Positions 25,704-34,017 of a stretch of 41,507 nt of DNA are shown here, piece after piece; position 1 is the first letter of the stretch; each line of letters begins with the position of its first letter. The stretch spans positions 17,999 to 59,505 of the forward strand of contig LFRU01000090.1 of NCBI GenBank assembly GCA_001512495.1. The letters are read 5' to 3'. Source of the DNA: Syntrophothermus sp. DTU052 (GTDB lineage: Bacteria; Bacillota; Syntrophomonadia; Syntrophomonadales; DTU052). The notes under the pieces were generated by a model. The model was not told the DNA's origin, ran no database searches, and worked only from the letters and a program-made list of their open reading frames with translations. Position numbers and translations under genes: made by a program.

Positions 25704-26201
25704 ATGATTTCGCCGATTGAGATCAGAAGACAGGAGTTCAGCCGCAGGCTCAGGGGGTACAGTAAAGAAGAGGTGGATTCCTTCTTGGTCAATATCGCCG
25801 AGGAATTTGAAAGGCTTTACCGGGAGAATGCCGAGCTGAAAGAAGCGGTTCAGCGTGCAGAAATTGATATGGCAAAATACAAGAAACTGGAGGAAACTCT
25901 TAACCAGACCCTGTTGCTGGCGCAGCAGACTGCCGAAGAAATAAAGCTGAATGCTCATAAGGAAGCCCGGATGTTGTTGGATGGTGTCCGCCAGAAGATC
26001 AAGGAGACCTTTGCCGTTTATGAAGAGATGCTGAAAAGGTTGAACATCTACCGTACCGAGATGAAATCATACATAAATGCCCAGGTGGAGTTTATGGAGC
26101 GTCACGACCAGAGATTGGAGGAATTAACCTCTTTCTTTTACAGCCAGGATACTAAAGAGCTGTTGGAGGCAATCTCCAAGGCCGAGAAGGGTGGAGATTA
26201 G
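25704..26201 (+). CDS. divIVA: DivIVA, pole/septum curvature-sensing protein
   Basis: A 165-aa, largely coiled-coil protein. The N-terminal domain (ISPIEIRRQEFSRRLRGYSKEEVDSFLVNIAEEFERLYREN) is the conserved DivIVA lipid-binding motif, followed by long helices to the C-terminus. DivIVA marks curved membrane at septa and poles and positions Min proteins and, in spore formers, the chromosome. The ATG follows GAGAGGAGGTAACCC. Position before ileS matches B. subtilis. Confidence 0.94.
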   Translation: MISPIEIRRQEFSRRLRGYSKEEVDSFLVNIAEEFERLYRENAELKEAVQRAEIDMAKYKKLEETLNQTLLLAQQTAEEIKLNAHKEARMLLDGVRQKIKETFAVYEEMLKRLNIYRTEMKSYINAQVEFMERHDQRLEELTSFFYSQDTKELLEAISKAEKGGD

Positions 26202-26206
26202 GACTG

Positions 26207-26506
26207 GTGATTTCGCCATGGGATGACGGGGTGCGTATGGAGGTTAAGGTTCAACCGCGCTCATCCCGCAATGAGCTGGTTGGTTTTCAGGAGGGTGTGT
26301 TAAAGGTAAAATTAACGGCTCCTCCGGTCGAGGGAGAAGCCAACCAGGCTTTAATCTCTTTCCTGGCTGAAGTTCTGGGCACCAGCAAGAGAAACGTGGT
26401 GATCCTCAGAGGTGAGACCGCCCGTTTAAAACTGGTGGGCGTTCACGGAATATCTCCGGCCGAGGCCGAAAACAAGTTGAAAAGATCCAGGCAGAGAAAG
26501 CGGTAA
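26207..26506 (+). CDS. DUF167 (YggU) family protein
   Basis: A 99-aa protein whose core (MEVKVQPRSSRNELVGFQEGVLKVKLTAPPVEGEANQALISFLAEVLGTSKRNVVILRGETARLKLVGVHG) is a clear DUF167 domain. The family has a known alpha/beta structure but no known function. The GTG at 26207 is 10 bases after GGAG; an in-frame ATG at 26237 directly before the conserved domain is a possible alternative. It follows divIVA by five bases. Confidence 0.88.
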   Translation: MISPWDDGVRMEVKVQPRSSRNELVGFQEGVLKVKLTAPPVEGEANQALISFLAEVLGTSKRNVVILRGETARLKLVGVHGISPAEAENKLKRSRQRKR

Positions 26507-26565
26507 TCCAGGAGACCGTCGTCTTGTCCAACGGGACCGGGCGGATTTTACAAGGAGATGAGTGC

Positions 26566-27201
26566 TTGCAGACTACCGGCAAGAGGATCAAGCAGGTCCT
26601 GGAGAGGCTGCACCAGGAATACCCCCAGGCGGGAACCCGGCTGAAATGGAACAGCGTGTTTGAACTCCTGGTGGCTACCATACTGTCGGCGCAGACTACA
26701 GACAATCAGGTTAATCACATAACAGCCACGCTGTTCAAACATTATAACAAACCTCAGGATTTTGCCGCTCTCACACCGGAAGAGCTGGAACCCTGGATCA
26801 AGGGATGCGGGCTCTATCGAAATAAGGCCGGTTTCATAATTGAAGCCTCCCGGATGATTATGGACCGTTTTGCGGGTAAGGTTCCCGATACCCTGGAGGA
26901 ACTCCTGGAACTGCCGGGAGTAGGGCGCAAGACGGCCAATGTTATATTAAGCGTTGGTTTTGGCAAACCGGGGCTGGCAGTAGATACCCATGTGCAGAGG
27001 GTCACTTCCCGATTGGGGTTTACTACCGGCGACAACCCCGATCACACTGAACTGCGGCTGAAGAGCCTGATACCCCCTGAGGACTGGGGTATGGCCCACC
27101 ACCTTTTTATCTGGCATGGGCGCAGTCTCTGCCGGTCTCGTAAACCCAGGTGCCGCCAGTGCCCGCTGTCTGATCTGTGCCCGGCCGCGGAGATTATCTG
27201 A
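26566..27201 (+). CDS. nth: Nth, endonuclease III (DNA glycosylase/AP lyase)
   Basis: Nth removes oxidised pyrimidines and cuts at AP sites. The protein (about 211 aa) has the helix-hairpin-helix motif LPGVGRKTANVILS with the catalytic Lys, the catalytic Asp in AVDTHVQRV, and the C-terminal 4Fe-4S ligand set CRSRKPRCRQCPLSDLC (C-x6-C-x2-C-x5-C). The frame is open from a TTG at 26524, but AAGGAG at 26552-26557 places the start at the TTG at 26566, giving normal family length. The gap after nth up to the ileS leader (27202-27398) shows no gene. Confidence 0.94.
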   Translation: MQTTGKRIKQVLERLHQEYPQAGTRLKWNSVFELLVATILSAQTTDNQVNHITATLFKHYNKPQDFAALTPEELEPWIKGCGLYRNKAGFIIEASRMIMDRFAGKVPDTLEELLELPGVGRKTANVILSVGFGKPGLAVDTHVQRVTSRLGFTTGDNPDHTELRLKSLIPPEDWGMAHHLFIWHGRSLCRSRKPRCRQCPLSDLCPAAEII

Positions 27202-27398
27202 ACGGAGCAACTCCTCACGGCTGAATCCGGACCGCTAGCAAGTGTCAGCCGCCGGCCGCCGCATATGCACAATGATACCCAACCAGGCCGCTGTTGGCGT
27301 CCCCTACATTTTCCCGACCTGTTTTGGGGGATACCTTTTCCCTGACGACTCATACCATGACATTATCACTGATTAACAACAAAAATCTTAAATCAAAG

Positions 27399-27427
27399 TT
27401 GTATCCTGGTCGCTGATATGTTAATAT
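27399..27427 (+). promoter_or_regulatory. Sigma-A promoter of the ileS T-box transcript
   Basis: TTGTAT (27399-27404) and TAATAT (27422-27427) are spaced by 17 bp. Transcription would start near 27434, at the beginning of the T-box leader. Confidence 0.65.
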
Positions 27428-27433
27428 GAACGT

Positions 27434-27699
27434 TCAGATAGAACTGATGATATCCAAAAGGCTGTGAAGGGGACAAGTAACTTCCCGGGTGGAACCAGCG
27501 AGTCTGGGACGGTGAGAGCCGGGCCGAAGCCAGGATGGTGAAGATCACCCCGGAGCTTTTAACCGAACTCGGGCTGAATAGCCTGATAGTAGGCTTAAAC
27601 GGCTTTTCCCCGTTATAGGAAATAGAGGGAACTGTGGTTAAATAGGGTGGTACCGCGGAAGAACACCTTTCGTCCCTAAATGGGGATGAAAGGTTTTTT
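27434..27699 (+). promoter_or_regulatory. T-box riboswitch (tRNA-Ile) before ileS
   Basis: The leader has the T-box sequence AGGGTGGTACCGCGG at 27644-27658, whose TGGT bulge region pairs with uncharged tRNA ends, and a terminator at 27666-27699 (11-bp stem CCTTTCGTCCC with GGGGATGAAAGG, then six T). Stem I shows the GATGA kink-turn region near 27446, GGTGAGAGCC in the apical part, and the specifier region GGTGAAGATCACC, putting the codon ATC (Ile) at 27544-27546. This agrees with the downstream gene. Uncharged tRNA-Ile would favour the antiterminator and ileS expression. Confidence 0.95.
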
Positions 27700-27726
27700 G
27701 GATTTACGGACTTAAGGAGTGTTGGT

Positions 27727-30507
27727 ATGGCAAAAGGCAGGTATGATCACACCATTAATCTTATGAAAACCGACTTCCCCATGAGAGCAAACCTCCCGGA
27801 AAGAGAACCGGAGATCCTAAAATTGTGGGAAGAAATGGGTATCTATCAGAGAGTCCAGGAGCAGAACCAGGGGCGGCCCAAGTTCATACTCCATGACGGC
27901 CCCCCGTATGCCAACGGGCACATTCACCTGGGGCATGCACTGAACAAGGTATTAAAGGACATAATTATCAAGTTCCACACCGCTACCGGCTATGATGCCC
28001 CTTATGTTCCCGGATGGGACACCCATGGCCTCCCCATCGAACAGCAGGCCATTAAGGCTCTGGGAATTGACCGGCACCATACGGATGTGGTGGAGTTCAG
28101 GCGCTACTGCAAGGAATACGCCCTGAAGTACATGGATATCCAACGCCGGGAGTTTAAGAGGCTGGGGGTAAGGGGTGACTGGGATCATCCTTATCTCACC
28201 CTGGAACCCGGATTTGAAGCCGTACAAATCGGCGTGTTCGGGGAAATGGCCAAAAAAGGGTATATTTATCGGGGGCTAAAATCGGTTTACTGGTGCTGTG
28301 ATTGTGAAACCGCCCTGGCGGAAGCCGAGATTGAGTATGCGGATAAGCAGTCCGACTCCATATACGTAAAGTTTCCCTTTAAGGACTCCAATGACCTGTT
28401 CCCGGTAGAAGATGCCTTTATGGTCATCTGGACCACCACTCCCTGGACTCTGCCCGCTAATACTGGAATCTGCCTTCATCCCGAGTTTGATTACGTTCTG
28501 GTGCAGGTTGGCGGAGAGAAGTATGTTGTGGCCCAGGAACTCCTGGCGAAAGTGGCCCAGGAGGCGGGATGGACCGCTTACCAGGTAGTTACCAGGTTTA
28601 AAGGACGGGATTTGGAGGAGGCGGTCTGCCGCCATCCCTTTATAGACCGGGATTCAATCGTGATCTGCGGAGAGCATGTCACTCTTGATCAAGGAACCGG
28701 CTGTGTGCATACGGCGCCTGGTCATGGAGTCGAGGACTTTGAAATCGGCAAAGCCTATGGACTGCCGGTGATTTCTCCCCTGGATGACAAGGGGGTATTC
28801 ACGCAGGAAGGCGGCAGGTACGAGGGACTGTTCTGCTATGACGCCAACCCGGTTATCATAAAGGACCTGTTTGACCTCAACATGATGTTAAAGGCCGACC
28901 GCATCAGCCACCAGTACCCACACTGCTGGAGGTGCAAGGAGCCCATCGTCTTCCGGGCTACTGAACAGTGGTTTGCATCCATTGAAGCCTTCCGCCAGGA
29001 TATACTAAACAGCATTGACAACGTCAGGTGGATACCGGGCTGGGGAAGGGACCGAATCTACCACATGATCGCGGACCGGGGGGATTGGTGCATTTCCCGA
29101 CAGCGTACCTGGGGGGTACCTATACCCATCTTCTACTGTGATACCTGCGGCAAGACGATCATCAATGATGAGACTATCAGTTACCTGCAGGAGATATTTG
29201 CCGCCGAAGGGAGCGATGCCTGGTTTGCACGATCGGCCGCAGAGCTTCTGCCGCCGGGATTTGCATGCAGCGACTGTAAGGGAACCAATTTCTCCAAAGA
29301 AACTGATACCATGGATGTCTGGTTTGACTCCGGCTCCAGCCACATGGCGGTTCTGGAGACCAGACCGGAACTGCGGTGGCCGGCCGATCTTTACCTGGAA
29401 GGGAGTGATCAGCATCGCGGCTGGTTCAATTCCTCTATCAGCACTTCGGTAGCGGTTCGAGGGGTGGCTCCTTATCGCGGTGTCCTCACCCACGGTTTTC
29501 TGGTTGATGAACAGGGGCGCAAGATGTCCAAGAGCATGGGCAATGTGGTGGATCCCCTTAAGCTGATTGAGGAACTGGGAGCCGATATATTACGGCTGTG
29601 GGTCTCATCGGTTGACTACCGTACAGATGTATCGGCATCGGACAGGATTATGAGTCAGCTGGCGGAAGCCTATCGCAAGATCCGCAACACCTGCAGGTTT
29701 ATTCTCGGCAATCTCTTTGACTTTGACCCGGATAAAGACCGGGTCAGCCCGGAGCAGATGAATGAGCTTGATCGGTGGGCGTTGCTGAAACTTAACAAGC
29801 TGATATCGAGGGTTACCCGGGGCTATCGCAATTATGAATTCCACCTGGTTTACCATTCGATACACAATTTCTGCACGGTGGATATGAGTGCCGTTTACCT
29901 AGATATAATCAAAGATCGACTTTACACCAGCCACAGCCGGAGCCAGGAGAGAAGAGCGGCTCAGACCGTTATGTACGATGTGATTCATTCCCTGGTCAGG
30001 ATACTCTCACCTATTCTGGCCTTTACCAGCGAAGAGATCTGGTCATATCTGAGGCGGGAAGACGATCCGATAAGCGTTCAGTTGGCGGGATGGCCGACGA
30101 TAGATGAGGGTACTCAGGATCCGGAACTGGAAGCCAAATGGGAGCGGATCTTCAAGGTAAGAGAAGTGGTGGCCAAAGCCCTGGAAGAAGCACGCCGCAG
30201 CAAAATTATCGGCCATTCACTGGGTGCCAGCGTGCACCTTGTGGCCAACTCCCAGTGGCTTGAAGACCTGCGGTCGGTTCCCGATCTTGATAAGATTTTC
30301 ATAGTCTCCGGGGTGTCCCTGGAACCGGGTGAGCCTCAGGAAAACGGATATGTGAGTTTGGAAGAGGTTCCGGGAATCTGGGTTAAGGTGCAGCAGGCTA
30401 ATGGCAGCAAGTGTGAGAGGTGCTGGGTTTACAGTCCTACGGTGGGCGAGGATGAAATCCATCCCACGCTGTGCGGCAGGTGTCTCGATGTCATTACCCG
30501 GCTGTAA
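27727..30507 (+). CDS. ileS: IleS, isoleucyl-tRNA synthetase
   Basis: A class Ia synthetase of 926 aa, of normal bacterial length. The N-terminal catalytic motif is PPYANGHIHLGHAL (HxGH at 67-70); WTTTPWTLPANTG and TGCVHTAPGHG mark the editing domain; DRGDWCISRQRTWGVPIP and the KMSKS motif (599-603) complete the catalytic fold; an anticodon-binding helical domain follows. The C-terminal zinc finger uses Cys 896, 899, 916 and 919. Presence of this C-terminal zinc finger fits the mupirocin-sensitive type, by family knowledge. Expression is under the T-box just upstream. Confidence 0.98.
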   Translation: MAKGRYDHTINLMKTDFPMRANLPEREPEILKLWEEMGIYQRVQEQNQGRPKFILHDGPPYANGHIHLGHALNKVLKDIIIKFHTATGYDAPYVPGWDTHGLPIEQQAIKALGIDRHHTDVVEFRRYCKEYALKYMDIQRREFKRLGVRGDWDHPYLTLEPGFEAVQIGVFGEMAKKGYIYRGLKSVYWCCDCETALAEAEIEYADKQSDSIYVKFPFKDSNDLFPVEDAFMVIWTTTPWTLPANTGICLHPEFDYVLVQVGGEKYVVAQELLAKVAQEAGWTAYQVVTRFKGRDLEEAVCRHPFIDRDSIVICGEHVTLDQGTGCVHTAPGHGVEDFEIGKAYGLPVISPLDDKGVFTQEGGRYEGLFCYDANPVIIKDLFDLNMMLKADRISHQYPHCWRCKEPIVFRATEQWFASIEAFRQDILNSIDNVRWIPGWGRDRIYHMIADRGDWCISRQRTWGVPIPIFYCDTCGKTIINDETISYLQEIFAAEGSDAWFARSAAELLPPGFACSDCKGTNFSKETDTMDVWFDSGSSHMAVLETRPELRWPADLYLEGSDQHRGWFNSSISTSVAVRGVAPYRGVLTHGFLVDEQGRKMSKSMGNVVDPLKLIEELGADILRLWVSSVDYRTDVSASDRIMSQLAEAYRKIRNTCRFILGNLFDFDPDKDRVSPEQMNELDRWALLKLNKLISRVTRGYRNYEFHLVYHSIHNFCTVDMSAVYLDIIKDRLYTSHSRSQERRAAQTVMYDVIHSLVRILSPILAFTSEEIWSYLRREDDPISVQLAGWPTIDEGTQDPELEAKWERIFKVREVVAKALEEARRSKIIGHSLGASVHLVANSQWLEDLRSVPDLDKIFIVSGVSLEPGEPQENGYVSLEEVPGIWVKVQQANGSKCERCWVYSPTVGEDEIHPTLCGRCLDVITRL

Positions 30508-30558
30508 ACTGTATTTGAGCCCTGGTATTTACTACTCTTTTTTAAGGGGGTTGGGGGA

Positions 30559-30843
30559 TTGAGTGACGACGGGCAGAGGCTGATTATCACCGTAATCGGG
30601 CGCGACCGCATCGGCATAATTGCCGCTATTTCAAAGATCTTGGCGGAAGCGCGCATTAACATCCTGGACATAAACCAGACCATTATGCAGGGGTTTTTTA
30701 CCATGATCATGGTCGTAGATGCCAAAGAGAGCACTGTTGATACCGCGGAGTTGAACCGGAAACTGGATGAAAAAGGCAGGGAACTGGGGTTGGTGATCAC
30801 TACTCAACATGAAGATGTTTTTCACTATATGCACCGCATCTGA
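30559..30843 (+). CDS. ACT-domain protein (UPF0237)
   Basis: A 94-aa single ACT-domain protein (LIITVIGRDRIGIIAAISKILAEARINILDINQTIMQGFFTMIMVVD), close to the UPF0237 group. ACT domains bind small ligands such as amino acids; no role is established for this group. It begins with TTG after AAGGGGGTTGGGGG, 51 bases after ileS, and ends before a terminator-like hairpin. Such a gene is usually paired with a PFL/UPF0210 gene, as it is here. Confidence 0.9.
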   Translation: MSDDGQRLIITVIGRDRIGIIAAISKILAEARINILDINQTIMQGFFTMIMVVDAKESTVDTAELNRKLDEKGRELGLVITTQHEDVFHYMHRI

Positions 30844-30895
30844 ATGCTCAATTATAACTGCACCCGGTGCCTACCAACGCCATAATTTGGACGAG

Positions 30896-30918
30896 GAATC
30901 GCCATAGGGCGGTTCTTT
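30896..30918 (+). terminator. Terminator-like hairpin after the ACT gene
   Basis: GAATCGCC and GGCGGTTC form an 8-bp stem (one T-G pair) around ATAG, followed by only three T. It precedes a good promoter, so it probably ends the ileS-ACT transcript, though the U-tract is poor. Confidence 0.5.
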
Positions 30919-30932
30919 GTGCTAAAGAGAGG

Positions 30933-30960
30933 TTGACGTTTATACCTTTAGGGTTATACT
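30933..30960 (+). promoter_or_regulatory. Sigma-A promoter for the PFL-family gene
   Basis: TTGACG (30933-30938) and TATACT (30955-30960) are separated by 16 bp, about 35 bases before the start codon. It is one of the best promoter matches in the window. Confidence 0.65.
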
Positions 30961-30993
30961 GTAGTCTAAATTCAGGAAAATGAGGTGCCCTTT

Positions 30994-32361
30994 ATGCCAA
31001 TGACCCTGGCGCCATCCGAGATACTGGAAACGGTTAAGATGCTTCAACTGCAGAACCTGGACATACGCACCATTACCATGGGGATAAGCCTGAGAGGTTG
31101 TCGCAGCGATAGTCTGGAGCAGACCAGGAAAAAGATCTTTGCCGCCATAACCAGCAAAGCGGAAAGGCTGGTTAGAACTGGAGAGGATATCGAAAAGGAA
31201 TATGGAATACCTATAATTAACAAAAGAATATCGGTTACTCCCCTGGCCATCATCGCTGACGGTTTCGGGGTTGAAGAAATGGTTGAGCTGGGATGCTGCC
31301 TGGACGAAGCGGCCAGGCAGTGTGGGGTTAACTTCATTGGTGGTTACTCCGCTCTGGTTCATAAAGGAATGACCGAGGGCGACCTGGCCCTGATAAAATC
31401 CATTCCGAAAACCTTGACCCGGACCGAAAGGGTATGTGCGTCAGTTAATATCGGAACTACCAAAGCAGGAATAAACATGGAAGCCGTTTCGTTAATGGGG
31501 CACATCATTAAAGAGACGGCGGAAATGACCGCGGACCGGGATGGGATCGGTTGTACCAGGCTGGTGGTATTCTGCAATGCGCCTGAGGATAATCCCTTTA
31601 TGGCCGGAGCTTTTCACGGGGTGGGGGAGCCTGCGGCGACTATCAATATCGGGATTAGCGGTCCGGGGGTGATTCTGGAAGTTGTCAGAGGGCTGCCGGA
31701 TGCCGATCTGGGTACCCTGTCCAATGAGATCAAAAAGACGGCGTTCAAGATAACCCGCATGGGAGAGTTGGTGGGCCGGGTGGCCAGCAGCCGCCTGGGA
31801 GTACCCTTCGGGATTGTAGACCTGTCACTGGCCCCTACACCGGCGGTGGGTGACAGTGTGGCCGGCATACTGGAGGCTATGGGATTGGAGAGGTGCGGTG
31901 TTCCCGGAACCACCGCTGCACTGGCTCTGCTCAACGATGCAGTTAAAAAAGGAGGGGCCATGGCATCCTCCTATGTGGGGGGGCTTTCGGGTGCGTTTAT
32001 TCCCGTAAGCGAAGATGCGGGAATGATTGAGGCGGTTGCCGAGGGGTACCTTTCGCTGGAAAAGCTGGAGGCTATGACCAGCGTCTGTTCGGTAGGGCTT
32101 GATATGATTGCTGTTCCCGGCGATACACCGGCCAGTACCATATCGGGAATAATTGCGGACGAAGCGGCTATCGGTATGATAAACCGCAAGACTACAGCGG
32201 TGCGAATAATCCCCGTTCCCAACAAATCAGAGGGGGAATGGGTTGAGTTTGGAGGGTTATTGGGCAGGGCCCCGGTCATGTCTGTTAGCAAAGGTGATTC
32301 TCGTCCTTTTGTTGACCGCAAGGGAAGGATACCGGCTCCAATCCAGGCATTAAACAACTGA
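30994..32361 (+). CDS. PFL family protein (UPF0210/DUF711)
   Basis: A protein of about 455 aa with the UPF0210 pattern: [15 protein letters not shown] near the N-terminus, [57 protein letters not shown], and [39 protein letters not shown]. The fold is related to pyruvate formate-lyase/RNR barrels, but I see no C-terminal glycyl-radical motif. The biochemical role is unknown. GAGGTG is seven bases before the ATG at 30994; an in-frame GTG at 30985 lies inside that site. It has its own promoter and is followed 12 bases later by the degenerate metallo-beta-lactamase gene. Confidence 0.93.
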   Translation: MPMTLAPSEILETVKMLQLQNLDIRTITMGISLRGCRSDSLEQTRKKIFAAITSKAERLVRTGEDIEKEYGIPIINKRISVTPLAIIADGFGVEEMVELGCCLDEAARQCGVNFIGGYSALVHKGMTEGDLALIKSIPKTLTRTERVCASVNIGTTKAGINMEAVSLMGHIIKETAEMTADRDGIGCTRLVVFCNAPEDNPFMAGAFHGVGEPAATINIGISGPGVILEVVRGLPDADLGTLSNEIKKTAFKITRMGELVGRVASSRLGVPFGIVDLSLAPTPAVGDSVAGILEAMGLERCGVPGTTAALALLNDAVKKGGAMASSYVGGLSGAFIPVSEDAGMIEAVAEGYLSLEKLEAMTSVCSVGLDMIAVPGDTPASTISGIIADEAAIGMINRKTTAVRIIPVPNKSEGEWVEFGGLLGRAPVMSVSKGDSRPFVDRKGRIPAPIQALNN

Positions 32362-32373
32362 AGGATGTGTAAG

Positions 32374-33057
32374 ATGTTATCCATAGAAGAATACGAGCAG
32401 GTGCTTGCCATCGGCATGTCACAGAAGATATTGGGATATGAGTTTTCGCGGACTTTTGTGTACCTGGTGGATGGGCTGCTGATTGATACCGGTGTGCCAA
32501 AATGGGGCGACCGCTTGGTGAAGGTTATGGCCGATCATGAAATCAAGCTGATTGTGAATACGTATTATTCATTAGAGAATATAGGCAACAACGCTCTCCT
32601 GCAGAGGGCGTTCAGTGTACCGATCAGAGCGCATAAAGAAGCTGCTGAAAATATTAGGCACCCGCGTCCGGAAGGATTGGTGAAGCGCTGGCTGTGGGGG
32701 CAGCCCCCGTCCAGTAAGGTGTCTAAGCTGAAGAATTACATCCGTTTTGAGGACTACTATTTCAAAGTCCTGGAGACGCCAGGGATCGGCCCCGGGCACA
32801 TCTGCCTTTTTGAACCCGAACGGGGTTGGCTGTTCAGCGGCCGTCTGCTAGCTGAAAGTGAATTGAAAAAAGGCCGGGACATAAAAGAACTGGCCAGGGA
32901 ATTGAAGCGCGTGCTGTCCCTCGAACCCAGGACGGTCTTCTGTACCGCTCACGGGGTCTTGACCGACGGCTTATCGGTAATTGAATCAAAGCTCAGGACT
33001 GTGGAGATGGGAATTCGTGATGAAATATGGGATGACGCCTGGTCTTTAAGCAACTGA
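32374..33057 (+). CDS. Metallo-beta-lactamase-fold protein with lost metal ligands
   Basis: About 227 aa with an MBL-fold outline: TFVYLVDGLLIDTGVPKWGD, then the region of motif 2 (LIVNTYYSLENIGNNALL), motif 3 (LETPGIGPGHICLFEPERGWLFSGRLL) and motif 5 (TVFCTAHGVL). In motif 2 the expected T-H-x-H-x-D-H-x-G reads T-Y-Y-S-L-E-N-I-G, so all three His and the Asp are replaced (Tyr64, Ser66, Glu68, Asn69). The motif-3 His is Ile and the FSGD Asp is Arg. Catalysis with a dinuclear centre is therefore not expected; a binding or regulatory role is an inference. AAGGA supports the ATG at 32374 over that at 32365. Confidence 0.75.
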   Translation: MLSIEEYEQVLAIGMSQKILGYEFSRTFVYLVDGLLIDTGVPKWGDRLVKVMADHEIKLIVNTYYSLENIGNNALLQRAFSVPIRAHKEAAENIRHPRPEGLVKRWLWGQPPSSKVSKLKNYIRFEDYYFKVLETPGIGPGHICLFEPERGWLFSGRLLAESELKKGRDIKELARELKRVLSLEPRTVFCTAHGVLTDGLSVIESKLRTVEMGIRDEIWDDAWSLSN

Positions 33058-33117
33058 AGGCAAGCCATTCGACTATTCAACCGCAGTGCATGATCGGGTA
33101 TCGACTTGGTACGATGA

Positions 33118-33126
33118 TGGTATAAT
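33118..33126 (+). promoter_or_regulatory. Extended -10 promoter candidate for the DUF5665 gene
   Basis: TGGTATAAT combines a TGn extension with a perfect TATAAT (33121-33126), about 47 bases before the ATG. No clear -35. Confidence 0.5.
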
Positions 33127-33172
33127 ACTCTTAGAGCCGAGGTGACTAATTACCGCTCTAACGAAAGGATGC

Positions 33173-33508
33173 ATGAAAGACAATCAGGAACCGGTTACAG
33201 CCGGGATCGTTCGACGACTAAGCGAAAAGATTGATGAGCTGTCAGTTAACCTGGAAAAAATGAAACTGGCAGAATACGTTGCGATGATGGAGAACCCTCG
33301 CAGGCTCCTGTACATGAATTTTATGATGGGTTTGGTACGGGGGTTTGGCATGGCTATTGGATTTACCATTCTGGCAGCCCTGGTATTATGGTTTATGCAG
33401 AGGCTGGTGGTTCTCAATCTGCCGTTGATCGGCGATTTCATAGCAGATATTGTCAGACTGGTTCAGCACGAGTTGCAGGTGGGAGGGCCAAATCTGGGCG
33501 GAGTGTGA
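33173..33508 (+). CDS. DUF5665 membrane protein
   Basis: A 111-aa protein with a coiled-coil-like N-terminus (LSEKIDELSVNLEKMKLAEYVAMMENP), then RRLLYMNFMMGLVRGFGMAIGFTILAALVLWFMQRLVVLNLPLIGDFIADIV, containing one long or two short membrane segments (about 52-88) and an amphipathic tail. This pattern is that of DUF5665, a small Firmicutes family of unknown function. AAGGA lies close to the ATG. The next gene starts five bases after its stop. Confidence 0.8.
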   Translation: MKDNQEPVTAGIVRRLSEKIDELSVNLEKMKLAEYVAMMENPRRLLYMNFMMGLVRGFGMAIGFTILAALVLWFMQRLVVLNLPLIGDFIADIVRLVQHELQVGGPNLGGV

Positions 33509-33512
33509 TCTA

Positions 33513-33992
33513 TTGGATAATACCGAACAGCAATTGGTGCAGAAGAGGCTGAGATTACAGGAGGCCATAAAGCGCAAATCGGAAACGGCTTCTATTCCTC
33601 TACGTGAAATGACTGATGAATTGTCGTTATATGATCAGCACTCGGGCGACCTGGGTTCTGAGACCTTTGAGCGCGAAAAGGATGCGGGCATTCAGGAAAT
33701 GTTGGAAGCGGAATTGGCCCGGGTAGATGATGCGCTCAAACGGCTGAGAACCGGTGGGTATGGGATCTGTGAGAGTTGCGGGCAGCCTATTGATCCCAGG
33801 AGGCTGGAGAGACTTCCAGATGCCAATCTGTGCATCTCATGTGCCCGCGGGCAAAGGGATCGTTTCATCCGACCTCCGGAGGAAGAGGTCCTTGATATGC
33901 ATGAGATTGATGCCAGAGGAGACCAGTTTGAGGTCGCCGGTTATGACTTGTTTGATGAGTATGGGCTGGATAGAGACAGTGTACAAGGCTAA
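33513..33992 (+). CDS. yteA: TraR/DksA-type zinc-finger protein (YteA-like)
   Basis: A 159-aa protein: helical N-terminus, the YteA-type segment DELSLYDQHSGDLGSETFEREKDAGIQEMLEAELARVDDALKRL, then GGYGICESCGQPIDPRRLERLPDANLCISC, a C4 zinc finger (Cys 86, 89, 107, 110). DksA relatives bind RNA polymerase through the secondary channel; Firmicutes YteA proteins are poorly studied and some are sporulation-linked. The frame runs from 33450 inside the previous gene, but GGCGGAG is nine bases before the TTG at 33513 and that start gives family length. Confidence 0.9.
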   Translation: MDNTEQQLVQKRLRLQEAIKRKSETASIPLREMTDELSLYDQHSGDLGSETFEREKDAGIQEMLEAELARVDDALKRLRTGGYGICESCGQPIDPRRLERLPDANLCISCARGQRDRFIRPPEEEVLDMHEIDARGDQFEVAGYDLFDEYGLDRDSVQG

Positions 33993-34017
33993 ATATACCG
34001 AGGAAGGGGGTTAACAT

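Noticed and set aside
27042-27353. Minus-strand frame of 103 aa over the end of nth and the gap before the T-box
   Set aside because: Mostly antisense to nth, Arg/Gly-rich translation, no start signals.
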